Translations under genes and position numbers: made by a program
In this document: piece by piece, positions 34,044 through 46,706 of the stretch
Numbering within the stretch: the stretch's first letter is position 1
Layout: each line of letters starts with the position of its first letter
The notes under the pieces: model-generated
What the model was told of the DNA's origin: nothing
Database searches by the model: none
What the model saw: only the letters and a program-made list of their open reading frames with translations
From: Bryoerythrophyllum caledonicum
Taxonomy: Eukaryota; Streptophyta; Bryopsida; Pottiales; Pottiaceae
Assembly (NCBI GenBank): GCA_963971425.1
Contig: OZ020514.1
Coordinates: 20,991,406-21,055,405, forward strand
Direction of reading: 5' to 3'
Length of the DNA stretch: 64,000 nt

Positions 34044-34960
34044 ATGATCAATTGTAATGAAGATGACATCACTGCATTGCAAACTCCTCCGCGTTTCTCA
34101 CGGCAAGGTCTCCAGCTAAAGTTCTTTCACGCCAATTGGTTCCAAGGAGAAAAAGCCGCCTCCATTGTGTGGTGGGGAATGCATATAGAGAGGGCAAGTG
34201 GAAAGCTTCACCTCATCAACAACATGAACATCGAGTGGCTACTCGGTCCAACGATTACAATCGCATGTTGGAGCACCATTTGAGGCTTCCCAAGTAGGAT
34301 GCAAGACCTCCATGTGCGAGCTTGGGAGGGGCTGTTGGGAACAAGCCTTCATCCTTGCTTACTGTTGATTCAGGAGCAAGACTCTCTGCCAAGCAAGGGA
34401 GTATAGTAGACGCAAAGATGTAGGCTGCTGATCAACGCGGAAAACTTTGTTGTGCATTGCAGAAAGGAATTTGGAATGCGGACCGCGCGTCGATTTTTTG
34501 CTCATCAAATGAGTGTCAATAAGGGCCTGTTGATGAATGAGTTTGGCACCCTTGATGCAAATGGACAGCAGGGACACAACTACTAGCTATAAGGGGGCCG
34601 AAGCCTCTCAAGTATTAGCAAAGTGTAGCAAGGTGGATGCCTTGAAGGATAAAAAAACAATGTTTGCAACGAAGGCCGGACTCTAGGGTCAAAGATGGCC
34701 TACACCGAAAGAAGACAAAATAAAAAATATTGCACTTCAACAAAAGCAAAGGAAGTAGCCATTAATGCGTGGAGGAAGATGCTAACAACGCAATAAGTAG
34801 AGTGGAGGTCAAAGGAGACACAACATGGATGCAAAAAGGGGTAGAGAATGACTTGCAACTATGCAACAATCAAGAATCTGTCATAGCTTGTACTGTAGAG
34901 GACATATTTTGTAGAGTCATGGTGCTCCACATTTAGATAAGATGAGGATCATTTTAGCAA
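34044..34960. other. region 3' of the hAT pseudogene
   Basis: A 79-codon plus-strand frame (34044-34283) includes LKFFHANWFQGEKAASIVWW but no known domain. The rest shows no coding block or repeat that I can support. Confidence 0.35.
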
Positions 34961-34967
34961 GGTCTTG

Positions 34968-35180
34968 TTATCTCAATGCAATTCCACAATTATGAAATGC
35001 AATGTTGTACCAATCGACATAAGTATGCTTCCATTCATCATTGTAATGTACGTTTTCAACGAGATTGACATATTTGGGTCCATTGAAATTTGTGGTATAT
35101 AATTGTGCACTTTGTTCCAACTCAAACTTTACCTTTTGTGGATAGAGAGGATTCATTTGCAAAAATTCATAACTTCTCAC
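34968..35180 (-). CDS. unrecognised short coding-like frame
   Basis: A 70-codon frame reading NFNGPKYVNLVENVHYNDEW, then KHTYVDWYNIAFHNCGIALR and a stop. The ordered aromatic-rich sequence looks like the tail of a real protein, perhaps an element-encoded one, but I cannot name the family. Confidence 0.3.
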   Translation of the reverse strand: MRSYEFLQMNPLYPQKVKFELEQSAQLYTTNFNGPKYVNLVENVHYNDEWKHTYVDWYNIAFHNCGIALR

Positions 35181-35189
35181 ACATCATCT

Positions 35190-35860
35190 CTAAGTTCTAA
35201 CCACCTAGAATGCACGGCAATTAAAAATACACAATCCAATGACTCTTTTAGAATTGACATCAATAATCTTTGTTGTTTCGGGTTCAACATTGGCTTTAAC
35301 TATCATCCGATGTCTTGGAGCTTGCTCGAGAAGCCACGTGCAATGCGTCCTCAGCAACAGTGGTTGCCGGTCTAAAAAGCCGGTTCCGAGAGCTGCAACA
35401 AGGGCCCGCCTCCACTTTGTTGGCCGCTTTGTTGTCTATGGGTGAAAGTACGCTAAGGGGGGTACAAAATGGGCAAAAAAAATATACTGTGTATTATAAT
35501 TGAGTTGGGGTCCTTTGCAAAAATGGGAATCAATGACAGCCGTCTATTTGAATCTAGGAGTTCAATCGCGGCTGTAGAATACATTCTTTGATTTGACACC
35601 AAAGACACGACGGCACATTGAATACAACAAGTGGCGCGTAGCCACGTGGGTCAACCTTTAATTCCATGCCGCCGCTCGTTTTCAGGGGTTCGTTCAGCTG
35701 GCCAATTTTGCAACTCTAACTTCAGTCTGTACACAAAAATTTACGGAGTTTGCGCTGCTGTATGCTACGCAATCTATGAGCTTCACGACGTGCGTGAGTA
35801 GAGAGGTTGAAGTTAGAGACGTGTAGCTTTCAGGGTTTAGGGTGAACGTAGATTCTCAGC
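35190..35860. other. intergenic region with a possible repeat end
   Basis: GGGTGAAAGTACGCTAAGGG (35440) resembles the start of the 611-bp element, and GGGCAAAAAAAATATACT (35468) resembles its other end in reverse. It may be a collapsed or related remnant. No gene. Confidence 0.35.
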
Positions 35861-35879
35861 GCGTTGGATTGGTCGCCTC

Positions 35880-36535
35880 GCCACACATACGTGGGTTATT
35901 TCGTGGCCGGAGGCTGTTTGCGCACGCGATTGGGAGAAGAGTACCCCCTTCTGCATTCAACCGCACAACAGGGGTTTGTGCTTGATGACGACCAGACTTC
36001 ACGGTGATGAGGTCGCGGAGGAAGCGGGGGGTTGAACGGTAGCTGCCGCGACAGATCACATCGGGGAGCCAACTCTTGCTCCCTGCTGAGTACACCACCG
36101 CTGTAAGTATACTTGCCCAAGCTACTTGTTTTTTTTTTGTACCACATGTTAGTTGTGGGATCGAATGTTTATGTGATGTTTGTAGAGCGCCAAGTAGTAA
36201 TTACCTGTTAATAGGAACTCACTCGATGGAGCTGTTTGCTAGCACGATTGGAAGCCACGAACCCCCTTCTGTATTCAACCGCACAACAGGGGTCTGTGCT
36301 CGATGATCATAGACTTCACGGTGATGAGGTCGCCGCTGAAGCCGGAGGTTGAACTGTAGCTGCCGCCTGAGATCACATCGGACAACGAACTCTTGTTCAC
36401 TGCTGAAGACACCACCGCTGTAAGTGTTGATGCCCAAATTTTTTTATTTTTTTTTAATAGCACATCTTAGGTGTGATCTAAATGTATATGTGAGAGTTGG
36501 TCCAGTGCCCAGTAGCGAATACCTGTTAATAGATT
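35880..36535 (+). repeat. tandem duplication, two units of about 319 bp, possible 5' exons
   Basis: TTCAACCGCACAACAGGGG recurs 319 bp apart (about 35955 and 36274), with ACTTCACGGTGATGAGGTCG and ACACCACCGCTGTAAGT in each unit. ACCGCT followed by GTAAGT is a good 5' splice site in both units. The duplicated segment may be an untranslated first exon of the gene starting at 36742. Confidence 0.75.
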
Positions 36536-36741
36536 TAGTGTTCCCTGTGAGTAGGCGTAGCGCCGGATTCTGCTTTTTTGGTGAACGAAATATTGGTTCA
36601 AACATGCTTGGACAGTTTCACATGGAAAAAACATGTGTATGGAGGTGCTGTATATGTGTGCGTCGTGAGTAAACGTTTTCACTTTACTAAGAGCTAACAT
36701 ATTTAGAAGATGGTCATGTTTCAGGGTGTTACAAGGACAAC

Positions 36742-38318
36742 ATGGGAAGGCAAGAGAAGAGGGTCCTTCGGGGGGCTACCAAGAGAGAGGCCTCCATCAC
36801 GAGGAATGAAGACCGGATTTCGGAGGATGACTCTGACGGCGAGGATGATGCTATGAACAACGCGGTGAAGGACGCGAAGTCGTCGAATTTGTCACTCCTG
36901 TAGAGGAGAGGCAAGCCGCACTCATGGACATCGATGCCAAGATAGGGATGATGCTCAAGGGTGCCCCTCCTCGTGCGATTAACTACGAAGTTTTTTGGGA
37001 CCATTACAATCTCCATGCCCGTGGGCTGAATCTACACAAGCACCATGAAAAGCATGATGTCAGTGAGTTAGATCTTGCTCAGATCTTTGGTCCTCATCGG
37101 GCGGGCAAATCCGGGTACTCTTTTAGGAAGGTCTCCGATGCTAGGATTACGAAGGCAATAGAAAAATACCATTGTATTTGTTATCAAAAAATTGTGGTGC
37201 CTAGCACAAAGCTGATAGGCAAGGACTTTGCTGTCGTGGTCGTAGCAGAGGTTGTGATGGATTTTGAGGTTGACTGGGCAGGTTTTGCCACTATAACCAA
37301 CACTAATCAGCGCTCAGCCTGGCGGAAGGAAATGGTAGGTTTTGTGAAAGAGATGGCTCGGATTCTTGGGAAGACATTCGCTGAAGTCGTTGCAGAGGAC
37401 GAGCTCGGGAGCTATTTAGACGGGGAAGTGGCGGTGAAGATGGAGGGCACTAATCCATCTACGGGCATGGACATGAAGGCCCCGCACAGCTCTTTGTGGA
37501 CGGAGAAGAAGAAGGGGGAAGTGCAAGATGTTTTAGCGCTTGTGAGGTTGGAGATCGAGGCGGGTAAGAAAGAGCTGGAGTTCGTGAAGAAGGAGCACCT
37601 TTAACATGTGCATCAGATGGGTACTCAGAGGCAGCTAGTTTACACTATGGAGGCGTCTTGGGTTGTTGCAAGGAAGCGAGTGGAGGAATGCACAGATGAC
37701 AGTCGGATTTCAAGCCTACAAGTTCACCTAGACTTTTATGATGACATGCATCGGAAGTCTGTAGACAAGCTTGGCATACTACAGGCTGATTACGAATGCA
37801 AGGGAGTCCAAATAGGAAGGTTGACTTGGCGTGGAGATATGTTGGAGAGGCATGCCGAAGTCTTGGTGAAGTGCGTTGCGGCGTTAAAGGCAGGTTACAA
37901 CGGACTATCAGCTTTCCCTCATCCCATGGTATACCTCGAGGAGGCTGAGGGTGAGGGATGGACTACACTTCGGTCTCGCACATGCGCGGTTTGTGAGTTG
38001 TCGTTTCCTCACAATGACATGCATGTCTGTAGTTGCCTACATGTCTATCATCCATGGTGCGCTCAGGATTGGTTTAGGTCAAATTCCTGGTGTGCGTCAC
38101 AAGATTGCGGTATGGTACACCCGGATTGGTACAAGAGCAACGGATATGGAGAGTTGCGTGATGACCTTCAGCTGCAGTCAGAAAGCTTGGATTGTGGCAT
38201 GAGCCGAGTGTTGGCGATTTCAACAAGGATCATAGCATCAAAGAAGAACAGCCATACAGTTGGTAACTCTTTCTTTCATGTCACCCTTCTCTTGTTTCCT
38301 TTCATTTGTATTTGGTAG
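36742..38318 (+). pseudogene. protein with C-terminal RING/PHD-like zinc finger, broken
   Basis: The ATG at 36742 opens a charged N-terminus (RNEDRISEDDSDGEDD). A one-base frameshift near 36880 moves to the frame reading EFVTPVEERQAALMDIDAKI, which continues to 38318 apart from one TAA at 37602-37604. The middle is helical and charged (LVRLEIEAGKKELEFVKKEH, a predicted coiled coil). The C-terminus has a Cys/His-rich finger: CAVCELSFPHNDMHVCSC, then HVYHPWCAQDWF, CASQDCG and VHPDWYKSNGYGE. RING-H2 fingers act in ubiquitin ligation and PHD fingers in histone binding; which applies is not decided. A similar finger occurs in the minus-strand gene at 50.5 kb. It lies upstream of the SUVR-type gene but appears separate. 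Confidence 0.55.
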
Positions 38319-38329
38319 TTAATGCCCAA

Positions 38330-39550
38330 GGTACTCTTGTTCACTTATATTTTTTGTTTGTGTCGCGTATAATGTGTTGTAGATGACACAATATATCAGT
38401 TTCTGGTGTGAAGTTTGTGGTAGCCCAAGGTATAGTACATAACAGGGTCATAGTCCACTAGGATTACTCACTTTTGGGCAAAAACTGAGAATTTAATTAA
38501 AAATTCAAAAAAAAGTTTTAATATTTTGGTTAATTGGTGATAGAAGCTAACTTGATCCTACATGTAGGCCTGGTTTTTTTGTTATTTTATTCCTTCTACA
38601 AGGAATTGTTTAGGAATGCTAAACTTGAGACAAGGGACATTGTGACGCTAAAAATTCCTAATTTTAAGTTTACAATTATTTTTAAAATGAAATAATTATT
38701 AAAAAATTAGATATACTTGTTCAATCTTGTTTATTTCATTTTCCAATTAACAAAAGTGTAAAAAATATTATTTTCAATTTTTTATGGAATTTCTCATTTA
38801 TTAGTGAATTAGTGAATAAAACCACATAATGATTACAAAATGGTGAATTGCCCTTGGACCCTAGGATCCATTAGTAATGTCAATCATTCCACCAAGTTCA
38901 ATTATGTCATTTTCTTGATTTACATATCCCTAAAATAAATAAGTAGTGCTTTTTTTTACTTTTGTGACACTGTGACACCAAAAATGGGATACCTTAAGGG
39001 TGTTGGGTCACTGTAACACACACAAGGGTGTTGGGACAAGGGTGTTATCCTATTCGTATGCAGGGCGTGTGAGTCTTACCTGTGTCTCAAGTGTGTTTCA
39101 TATCCTTCATTCACTCCCTCTTTAGTTCGTGGTTTTGTTTATACTTCTGCTTAGGTTCCTTAAGTATATTGCGTAGTATGCACTTGTCTATTTGTGAGGT
39201 ATTTTATCCCCTTCTGTAGACTTAGTGTACTGTCTTAAAACACCACATAGTAGTGCATCATTGTATCTTAATTTTTATTGAATGAAACTTTGTAGGGTCA
39301 CCTATACTATGATATATTGCGTGGTATATAGTTGATACTATGTGTAGTTTCAAGGACTAGTTGACCAGGTGTTTGTTTTTGGGTATGGGTATTCAAAATT
39401 GTTTCAATGTGTATGAAGTAGCCTCTTATTCTTCACCAGACACTTCCATATACTCAAATAAAAAATAATGAATACTCTGTAGTATTCAATTTAGTGTCTC
39501 TTACTCTACTACAGTACTAGTTGGTTGGGTAGTAGTACATTCTGCGGGAA
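38330..39550. other. AT-rich intergenic DNA with AGTATACT-like motifs
   Basis: No gene. Several short self-complementary phrases (GTATATTGCGTAGTATGC, ACTATGATATATTGCGTGGT) occur. TGTGACACTGTGACACC at 38965 and ACAAGGGTGTTGGG at 39020 are short direct repeats. Confidence 0.4.
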
Positions 39551-39559
39551 AAGATGGTA

Positions 39560-40330
39560 TTCAGGCTGAGTGCATTGTAACTAGCCCTGAGAAGTTCCCC
39601 AAGAATTTAGACCTTGGCATAGAGAAGAGTGACTTTGCTACCCCACCAAGGAGAGTCTTATACTCAGCAGCCCTAGAGAAGCCCTTGAGCATGCCAAAGA
39701 ACGCATTGGAAGCTTGCGCAGAACCACTAGTTTCACGGCCCAACGTGGTGGGACTTTCACCGGCCAAGGACCTAGTCTCACCCTTAGAGGCACTTCCATC
39801 ACATGTGAAGGAGGCGTCAAACTCTCAACCTCTGCTGATGTGCACGCTACCTATGCATCCTCCAACCGAGCAAGCATGCAACAAATAAGGTACGATGTGC
39901 CTCTCATTCGGGTAGTATTCAGTCTTGGAGTGGTATCCACATGTATTGACAAACCTCGTGGGTTGTAACATTGGGAGCTTCAGGTCCTGAGAGTGACATA
40001 GAGGGGAAGGACGGAGATGACGGTGTTTTGGAGGAGGCAGCTTTGCTTGCTGAGTATCAGCTGAGAATTGCAGAGTTGAAGTCAAAGAAGGTGAAGAAAG
40101 GTATTGTTAGAGGGAAGGTTGCTTCCCCTGCCATGATCGACACTAGCAATGCTGGAGCACAAACGAGGGGTAAGGGGAAGGACAAAATCAAAACACGACG
40201 CGAAGGACCTCCCGAAGAAATAGGTGAGATGTCTACAGGAAAGATGAAGGCGGCAAAGAGGAAGAAGGTCGACTAGGTAGGTTCTGCAAATATAGTGGAC
40301 AATGAGGTTGGCGACCCGAAAGGTGGGAAG
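39560..40330 (+). CDS. possible upstream exons of the SUVR-type gene
   Basis: The frame 39971-40276 is Lys/Glu-rich (LLAEYQLRIAELKSKKVKKG, then TGKMKAAKRKKVD). It looks like a disordered nuclear-protein linker and ends at a TAG before the SET-gene exons. A preceding frame (39685-39888) reads MPKNALEACAEPLVSRPNVV. SUVR proteins have a long N-terminal part before the catalytic region, so these could be its exons, but no WIYLD domain is visible and linkage is inferred from position only. Confidence 0.35.
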
Positions 40331-40905
40331 GTAAAGAGATCATGTAGGAAGTAGTAGTGAATTTGAAGTTTCAAGATTTACCTGTTGTAGGTACTTCATG
40401 AATCATGCGGGATGTACATATCTCCATTCTTGTGGCCGGTGGATTGCACGGGTACGTTTGTATACACGCTAGTAGTGGGGCGACTTTTGAATTTTTTGTA
40501 TGGTGTTATGCATGGAGACGTTGAGTCACCATACATAGAACTTCGTGTATGTTAGTTTTCTGCAACTGTAGTCCTCTAGAATGGGCCACATCGAGCCAAG
40601 CTTTTATATATGTTATTATACACTACAAATATTCTAATGGAGCTAAGGTTGACAAACCTGAGTGGGCTACAGTATTCTAATGAAATGCAGTAGTACCTTA
40701 AGTGGTGCAATATACTCTATCTCAGTATATTTTACACTATACATTTTGTCGTAATATACAATATTGTATTATAGGAAGTACTCACCTTCATTGTCGGCTT
40801 TACGTATAGATGTGGCTTGGTAATTTCATTATTATTGATCATGTATGTATAGAAGGCAAGTCATGTTTTTGCCATTGTGATGCAGATTTGTCTTTTTGGT
40901 TGTAG

Positions 40906-42332
40906 GATGCTCGGCTACCACGAAAGTTGTATGATTTATCCAAAGGAGCTGAAAGGACTCCCATAAGCGTGGTTGTCATGGAAGACCCATGCTTGGGATC
41001 GGACAGTTTAGACTACATTTTACAGAACTCACTCGTTGGAGTTGTGTGTGTAGATCTGGACCTAACAGTGGCAGAAGGGAAAGGTTGTTGTGGCTGCAAA
41101 TCTGTGTGTGGAGTATCCAGGAGAAATGTATGCAACTGTGCTTTCTATGCTGCAGACTGTGCCCCTTATACTGGAGGGAGCGTACTTCACGAGCACTACA
41201 TTGAAATGGTATGGCTCTTATTTCCAGCATCAACATTAGTATTAGAATGTCAAAAATTAAAGTTTAGCTCTCTACTTGTAAAACGAAGTGTCATATCTTT
41301 CATGATGTGGATTCTTTGCAAGCTCTTAGGGAGACATTGGGACGTGATACGGACTTATACGAATATTGCCAGAGTGCAGGTTGTTCAAATGTCGTGAAGG
41401 GGAGATGTATGGGCCACAAAACCAGGACTTTTTTAAAGGAATGTGGGCCTGGGTGTCATTGCAATTTCCTTTGTGTTAACCGTGTTGTGCAGAACGGAGT
41501 AACACGACAACTCCAGGTATGTGTTCTTTGCTACATTTTTTGTTCTTTGCTGGTTTTTTGTATAAGTTTTTTTTCTAATTTCCCTTTTTGGCTTTTGCTC
41601 GTTTCATGCAATAGAAGGTTTCTCGTTAAAGTTGTACGTTTTCACAGGTTTATTGGGTCAACAACGACAAGGAGTGGGGCATACGGACATTGGAACATTT
41701 ACCAATAGGGGCGTTTGTCTTCAAATTTCTAGGAGAGGTTTTATCTAGCGAGAACTTGGATACGTGCATGCGCTCCCATGGTAAGTATGCCCTTAATTTA
41801 GATGCAAATTGGAGATTAGAAGATGAGCTCAGCGATGTTGAGTGTCTCACAATTGATGCGACCAGAGAAGGAAACGTCTCAAGATTTCTGAATCATAGGT
41901 TAGTCAAATTTTATATTTTGATTTAGGCAACATTGTCTAGAAGATGTTTCTTGGAGAAGATGTATTCAAATCCAATCTAACTGGTCTGAATGTGGATCGC
42001 AGATGCCATGATGCAAATCTGTTATAGATTCCAGTCGTTATTGAGACGCATTTGATAGGATACTATCACATAAGTATCTTCCACAATATGAATGGTCCAG
42101 TATTCCTCCTTCTATAAGAATGTTGAATGTGTATTTGAAATAAACAGACTCAACTGTGGTTTAAAACCAGGTCGCATTCTTCACCAGTATGAATGTGGTG
42201 GCCGGGGAGGAGCTCACTTGGGACTATGGTATCAATTTTAAAGACACTACTAACGAAGTTCCAAGCTTTCGTTGCATCTATGGAAGCAAGGACTGTCATG
42301 ACCGAAGAAGTTGCCAGCAGAAGAAAAAGTGA
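40906..42332 (+). pseudogene. SUVR1/2/4-type SET-domain histone H3K9 methyltransferase, interrupted
   Basis: Exon 40906-41208 reads DLSKGAERTPISVVV and a Cys-rich pre-SET start (CCGCKSVCGV, CNCAFYAADCAPY). The next exon, about 41307-41516, has KGRCMGHKTRTFLKECGPGC and NRVVQNGVTRQLQ. Exon 41648-41898 has VYWVNNDKEWGIRTLEHLPI, FVFKFLGEVLSS, LTIDATREGNVSRFLNHR. After a GT-AG intron, 42003 onward reads CHDANLL, a TAG at 42025-42027, then IPVVIETHLIGYYHI. The last exon (42171-42332) has AFFTSMNVVAGEELTWDYGI and a post-SET RCIYGSKDC. This matches the plant SUVR subclass block by block; such enzymes methylate H3K9 in silent chromatin and transposons. The donor after YYHI lacks GT (ATAAGTATC). Either this copy is dead or there are sequence errors at these two points. 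Confidence 0.85.
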
Positions 42333-42399
42333 CCAATTTAATGCAACTCAATGTTGTTTGAAAGCTACTGCCATTGCATATAGCTTTTTCCCCTGTATT

Positions 42400-43200
42400 T
42401 GTATGACGTGACTATATGCTATGGTGTAGTGTGTGCTTAGGGATGTTTTGGGTTGCCATAGAAGTACTTGTTCATTTTTTGCTTGCATAGCCAACGAGTA
42501 ATGAATCGTACGAGATAGAACATGGTGGTGTACATGCACAAAATGTTAATATAGTAAATACGACGCCCTTTCCATTTCCACGACTTCCTATGCACAATAT
42601 CTTCTTCACCTACTGATATCAAATTTTGGAAATGTAGTTAACATGTAAAGCAAGGACAAATGTCTTACCAAGTAGAAAGGACTTTGTTATCTCTCATGGG
42701 AAAGAACAATTACCTTCAATTATACATTTTATGTCTATAGTATACCAGAGCTGTGGAATGATCGATAAGTATATCAAATATACTATCAAGTATACTCACT
42801 AAATAATAGAGGTAGTACCTATACTATCAATCTATCAAAACAAACTATAAGTGTATGAATCTTATCTAAAGAATAAACATATAGCACATACATGGGGCGA
42901 ACATATGAAACACAGGATATAAAGTATTGGTGCACAGTCTAGAATATACTAGAATGAGCCACACTTGGATTCGCTAATTGCATAACTGACATAACTTGTG
43001 GTTCCTACACGTACAGAAACCAGAGCAGATAAAAAGAACTAACCCAAACATGTGTTTGGAATAATCAAAAACCTTCCAAAGCCGTTCTTATCACATCTAT
43101 GGATTCGTCTAGAAGTTGGTAGACAGGGTCACCTCCCTTGACCCTGTGTCTTGCCGGCAACATTGAGAACTTACAAGCAAGAACTAAATCTGCATCAATG
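42400..43200. other. AT-rich intergenic DNA
   Basis: No gene. AAGTATATCAAATATACT and AAGTATACTCAC (42768-42802) are short palindromic phrases. The strand of neighbouring genes converges here (plus-strand SET gene, minus-strand transposase-like gene). Confidence 0.5.
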
Positions 43201-43212
43201 TGAGCAACTACA

Positions 43213-46200
43213 CTATTTGAAGGAAAACATAAGAGTTAGGACTATTGCCTCATTTCTGATAATAAGTCCCCACAAGTATGTCGTCCCCCACGTCAAACTC
43301 ACTTCCCCACCTGCAAGTGACTTTTCACGAACGACTACTTTTTGACTTTGGCACTGAAGCACATAGAAATCGACGCCCTCCTCGTTTCCGTCATTCGCCG
43401 GAATTGCAAAATTGTCCCGGATTTCCACCAAATCTCCCAGACTTTTGTCAATAGCATAGTCCCATGGATCTTCATCTCCTTCGTCCACCTGCCCTTGTTG
43501 CATAACGTCTCGTGCAAACGTCACATCTGTGGGAGCAAGCTTGATGACTGTCCATGCCTTCACATGCGACATCTTTTCACAAGATGGCCAATCTCCATCC
43601 AAACAGTGGCAGCAATAACATGAGAGGTTTCGCACCATTAGCAATGTCGGATCGGTTGCAGAAATTCCTCAAATTGAATGTAGCTTTCTAGACCCTTGAA
43701 TTGTGTGGCATCCGTTCGGTTGTCGCAGGTCTACGGTGTCCACGCCAATGTAGTGGAAGTATCTATGAGATACTATCATGTCGTTGACAACCCAGCTTTC
43801 CACCAAACCGGCCATCTTTTCTTCCAAGAAATTCACCGCGTCTCTTGCATCCTGCAGCTTCCAGCACGGATTGTGGAGTTGTTCAGTCCGCAAAGCTCTT
43901 TTGATAATAGCGCCTGCGCCATCCCACTCCCCCTTCCCATGTCCCGTTCCAAAGTAATTTCATTCCATAAGACAGCCTTCTGTAAGCCCTGCATACCTAC
44001 TAACAAAGTACATAGACCTTGCACCTTTGAATTGTCCGGCTCACCCGTCGCTCCACACCCAATGTTGGTTCACCTGTATACCACAAGACTTCAGCCAATT
44101 CGAGTGCCTCAAGAAACAATGCTGCACGAACAAGGTATCATGGGTTCTATCATCTGAAATATAGAAATGGGTCTCTTATACTACGCCATCAATATTAGGC
44201 ACATGTCGGTAAGTAATGTGCACTAAAATTGTAATTTGCGTAGATTGCCAATGCATGGATTGTATCTCATTCTGGATCTCAAAGGTATAATTTTCGGCAA
44301 AATCAACATGAGATAGTATGGCATCAGTAGGCAAATCATCCATGCTAAGTCGGCATTGTACATCCTGCCACCTAGCAACAAAATTATGGGTTATGAACTT
44401 GTGTAGCCGGGGTACAAGGTACTCAAAGAACTGAGCTGGAGATGTCTCCATGTAAACCTCTCCAAGGCATTTCCGTGGCTTCCCGTTCTCGTTCACTCCC
44501 ACCACCTCCGAGTCAAAACGCCGCCACTTCAATTGGACTATTGATGGCATTGACTCACGCGGATAGATAGGAAGCGTATGTCTTCCACAGTTAGTACATG
44601 TTCCCATCAAACACTCCAAGCGATGGAACTCCTTTGTGTTTGGTTTCGGGCACACCACTACCTCCCACAGTTTTGTAACCCCATCAAACTTATTCAAATG
44701 TGCTGAACATCCATCACAATCTACATTGTGACACACAATGCATGTGCAATCGCAAGAAATCTCGGCATAAAATCCTCGTGTGGCCTCTCTGACTGACGAT
44801 AAGGCCTGTCGAAGCATTTCTAGCTCAACGTGGTATTTATAGCAGCATACGTTGCGGTCATTGCATTTTTTTACGAAGTAAGGCCGCATTCTCTCAAACG
44901 CTCGCATGGAAATGGGCTCATTAGGATGTGCAGCCTTGAACCTCTCGTACAAGGACGCCTGCCAAAGACAGTGCCCAAATTGCATGTCAGCAATGTGTAA
45001 AATATACCTTATGAGTATGTACAACGACTATAGAAGTATAACATCAAACTACAAAGGTATGTCAATAAACTAAAAGAGTACATCCTGACTTAGACATGTG
45101 AGTATATACCTTGTTTTTTTATACTCAAAATGAGTAGATAAGTGTTACAAGTACTTGTACAGAGTATATTATAGTATATTAGCAACGTAAACTATGTTCT
45201 AGGATACCATGGTCTAGTGTCACAAGTATGATCATAGACTATGTGGGGACATTGAATAACTTGAATAGTATTCACAAAGTGTCTATAATTCTACATGAGG
45301 AGTGTGTTGTGGAATAACCGAAGCCTATTGCAGAGGACCACGTCGGTATAACAACATACTCCAGGTGATGAGATGTGACTTCACAAGTGTATCACATACT
45401 CTCAAGGAGTGTACACGGACAAGTTTAGCACATTCAAGTCTACACAAGTATCAACGAAGACCACCCATGTATTCCATTGAACTACTGCTGTTAATTACAC
45501 ACCAAAAAGTACTATATAATTATAACCTAGGGTACAGAAAGATACAAGGAATGTGTATCAAAGGACTACTGGAGTGTTTAACAACGACAAGAACCGGATG
45601 TTGATGATACTAACCAAGTTTGATACTATGATAGTGGTCGAATTACAAATGGGACCACACAAAGTTATTCACATACAACCAAAGAGGGTGCGGTGAAGTA
45701 CCTGACTTTCAAGCAGCAAGTGCATTGGATGACTTTCGTACACCCTCTTCTCTATCCGTTTTCTCTTGACATCCTTCTTATTGGGATTGACTTGAGTCTC
45801 CGTAGACCACCACTCCTTCACAAGCTCCCTTGTTTGAATCCACAATCCACCCTCTTTCTCCGCTCAACAAGCTTAAAAATCGACAATCCAGTGGATTGTA
45901 GACTTCACCTTCGATGCAGCGTTGCAACTATGTTCCGTGTTTTCGTACGAAGGACCCTCGATATTGCACATACTCCTGTGCCATCTGTATTAATAGCAGC
46001 ATCGAATAGTGCCTTCTTCCTCAATAATTTTTCTCTAGAGCATGGATTTCTGAGGAGCTGCAATTCGTTCCTATAGGATTGAATGATGGCATGGCTAGTT
46101 TTCGCATCATCTTGATCACGGTAGCATTTGGGTAAATGGGAAACTATAATTTTGGAGGACAAAACTGTCTCCAGTACAGCCTGTCGGAACCCTAAACCCT

Positions 46201-46450
46201 CGCCAACAACTTCGAATTCCTTCAAGATGAATTAAAAAATCCATGCAGAGACTCTATTTACATCCCTACGTCCAGAATTGTCCCCATGAAGGTCCTCACC
46301 GGCAAGAGCCAAACGCAGCGACCGCTCCGCCAAATCCCTCTTTCTCGCTCTACAATGTCTTTGACGTTCAGCTGCTTTCTCCTTAGCTAAAGCAACCTCT
46401 TCATTTGATGGTCCACTACATTCAAGCCTAGCTGCATGCCTCCTAACCAT
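43213..46450 (-). pseudogene. transposase-like pseudogene with VDFAENY / SDG-x-AGQFK / GTGHGKGE motifs
   Basis: Minus-strand blocks in order are a basic N-terminal block (46450-46232), IHWIVDF, RELVKEWWSTETQVNPNKKD, and SHPMHLLLESQ. The large block 45024-44176 holds ISMRAFERMRPYFVKKCNDR, a Cys-rich stretch (CDCTCIVCHNVDCDGC), then ILSHVDFAENYTFEIQNEIQ and ILVHITYRH. Next come ISDDRTHDTLFVQHCF, HWVWSDG, TGA, AGQFKGARSMYFVSRY, NYFGTGHGKGEWDGAGAIIK, and finally DNFAIPANDGNEEGVDFYVL. These are the signatures of a widespread uncharacterised RNase-H-like mobile-element protein family; VDFAENY supplies the likely first acidic residue. Stops include TGA at 44041-44043, 43960-43962 and 43669-43671, plus stops near 45.86 kb. 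It is certainly non-functional as read. Confidence 0.75.
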
Positions 46451-46706
46451 CCTATAAAGCTAACATAACAAAAGTATGTGAATACCATGTCCCTGAACGT
46501 GAACATGCAAAAACCACATTCTGTAAAGCTGGAAGCATTTACACACATGTAGTGAACGATATATATTTTTAGACATGCAGACTACTTAATGTTCGTACAG
46601 AGTCACATGAAGGTACTTGGGATTTCAAGAGCTTTCTCAGAAAATGCCCAACTTCTCAGTGGCCTAAAAACTCCATACATGGGCTTGAGAATGCATCTAT
46701 ACAATG

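Noticed and set aside
35856-36463. Paired minus-strand frames in the duplicated units
   Set aside because: The two translations are similar only because the DNA is duplicated. No start context or family match, and the splice-donor phrase on the plus strand fits an untranslated exon better.
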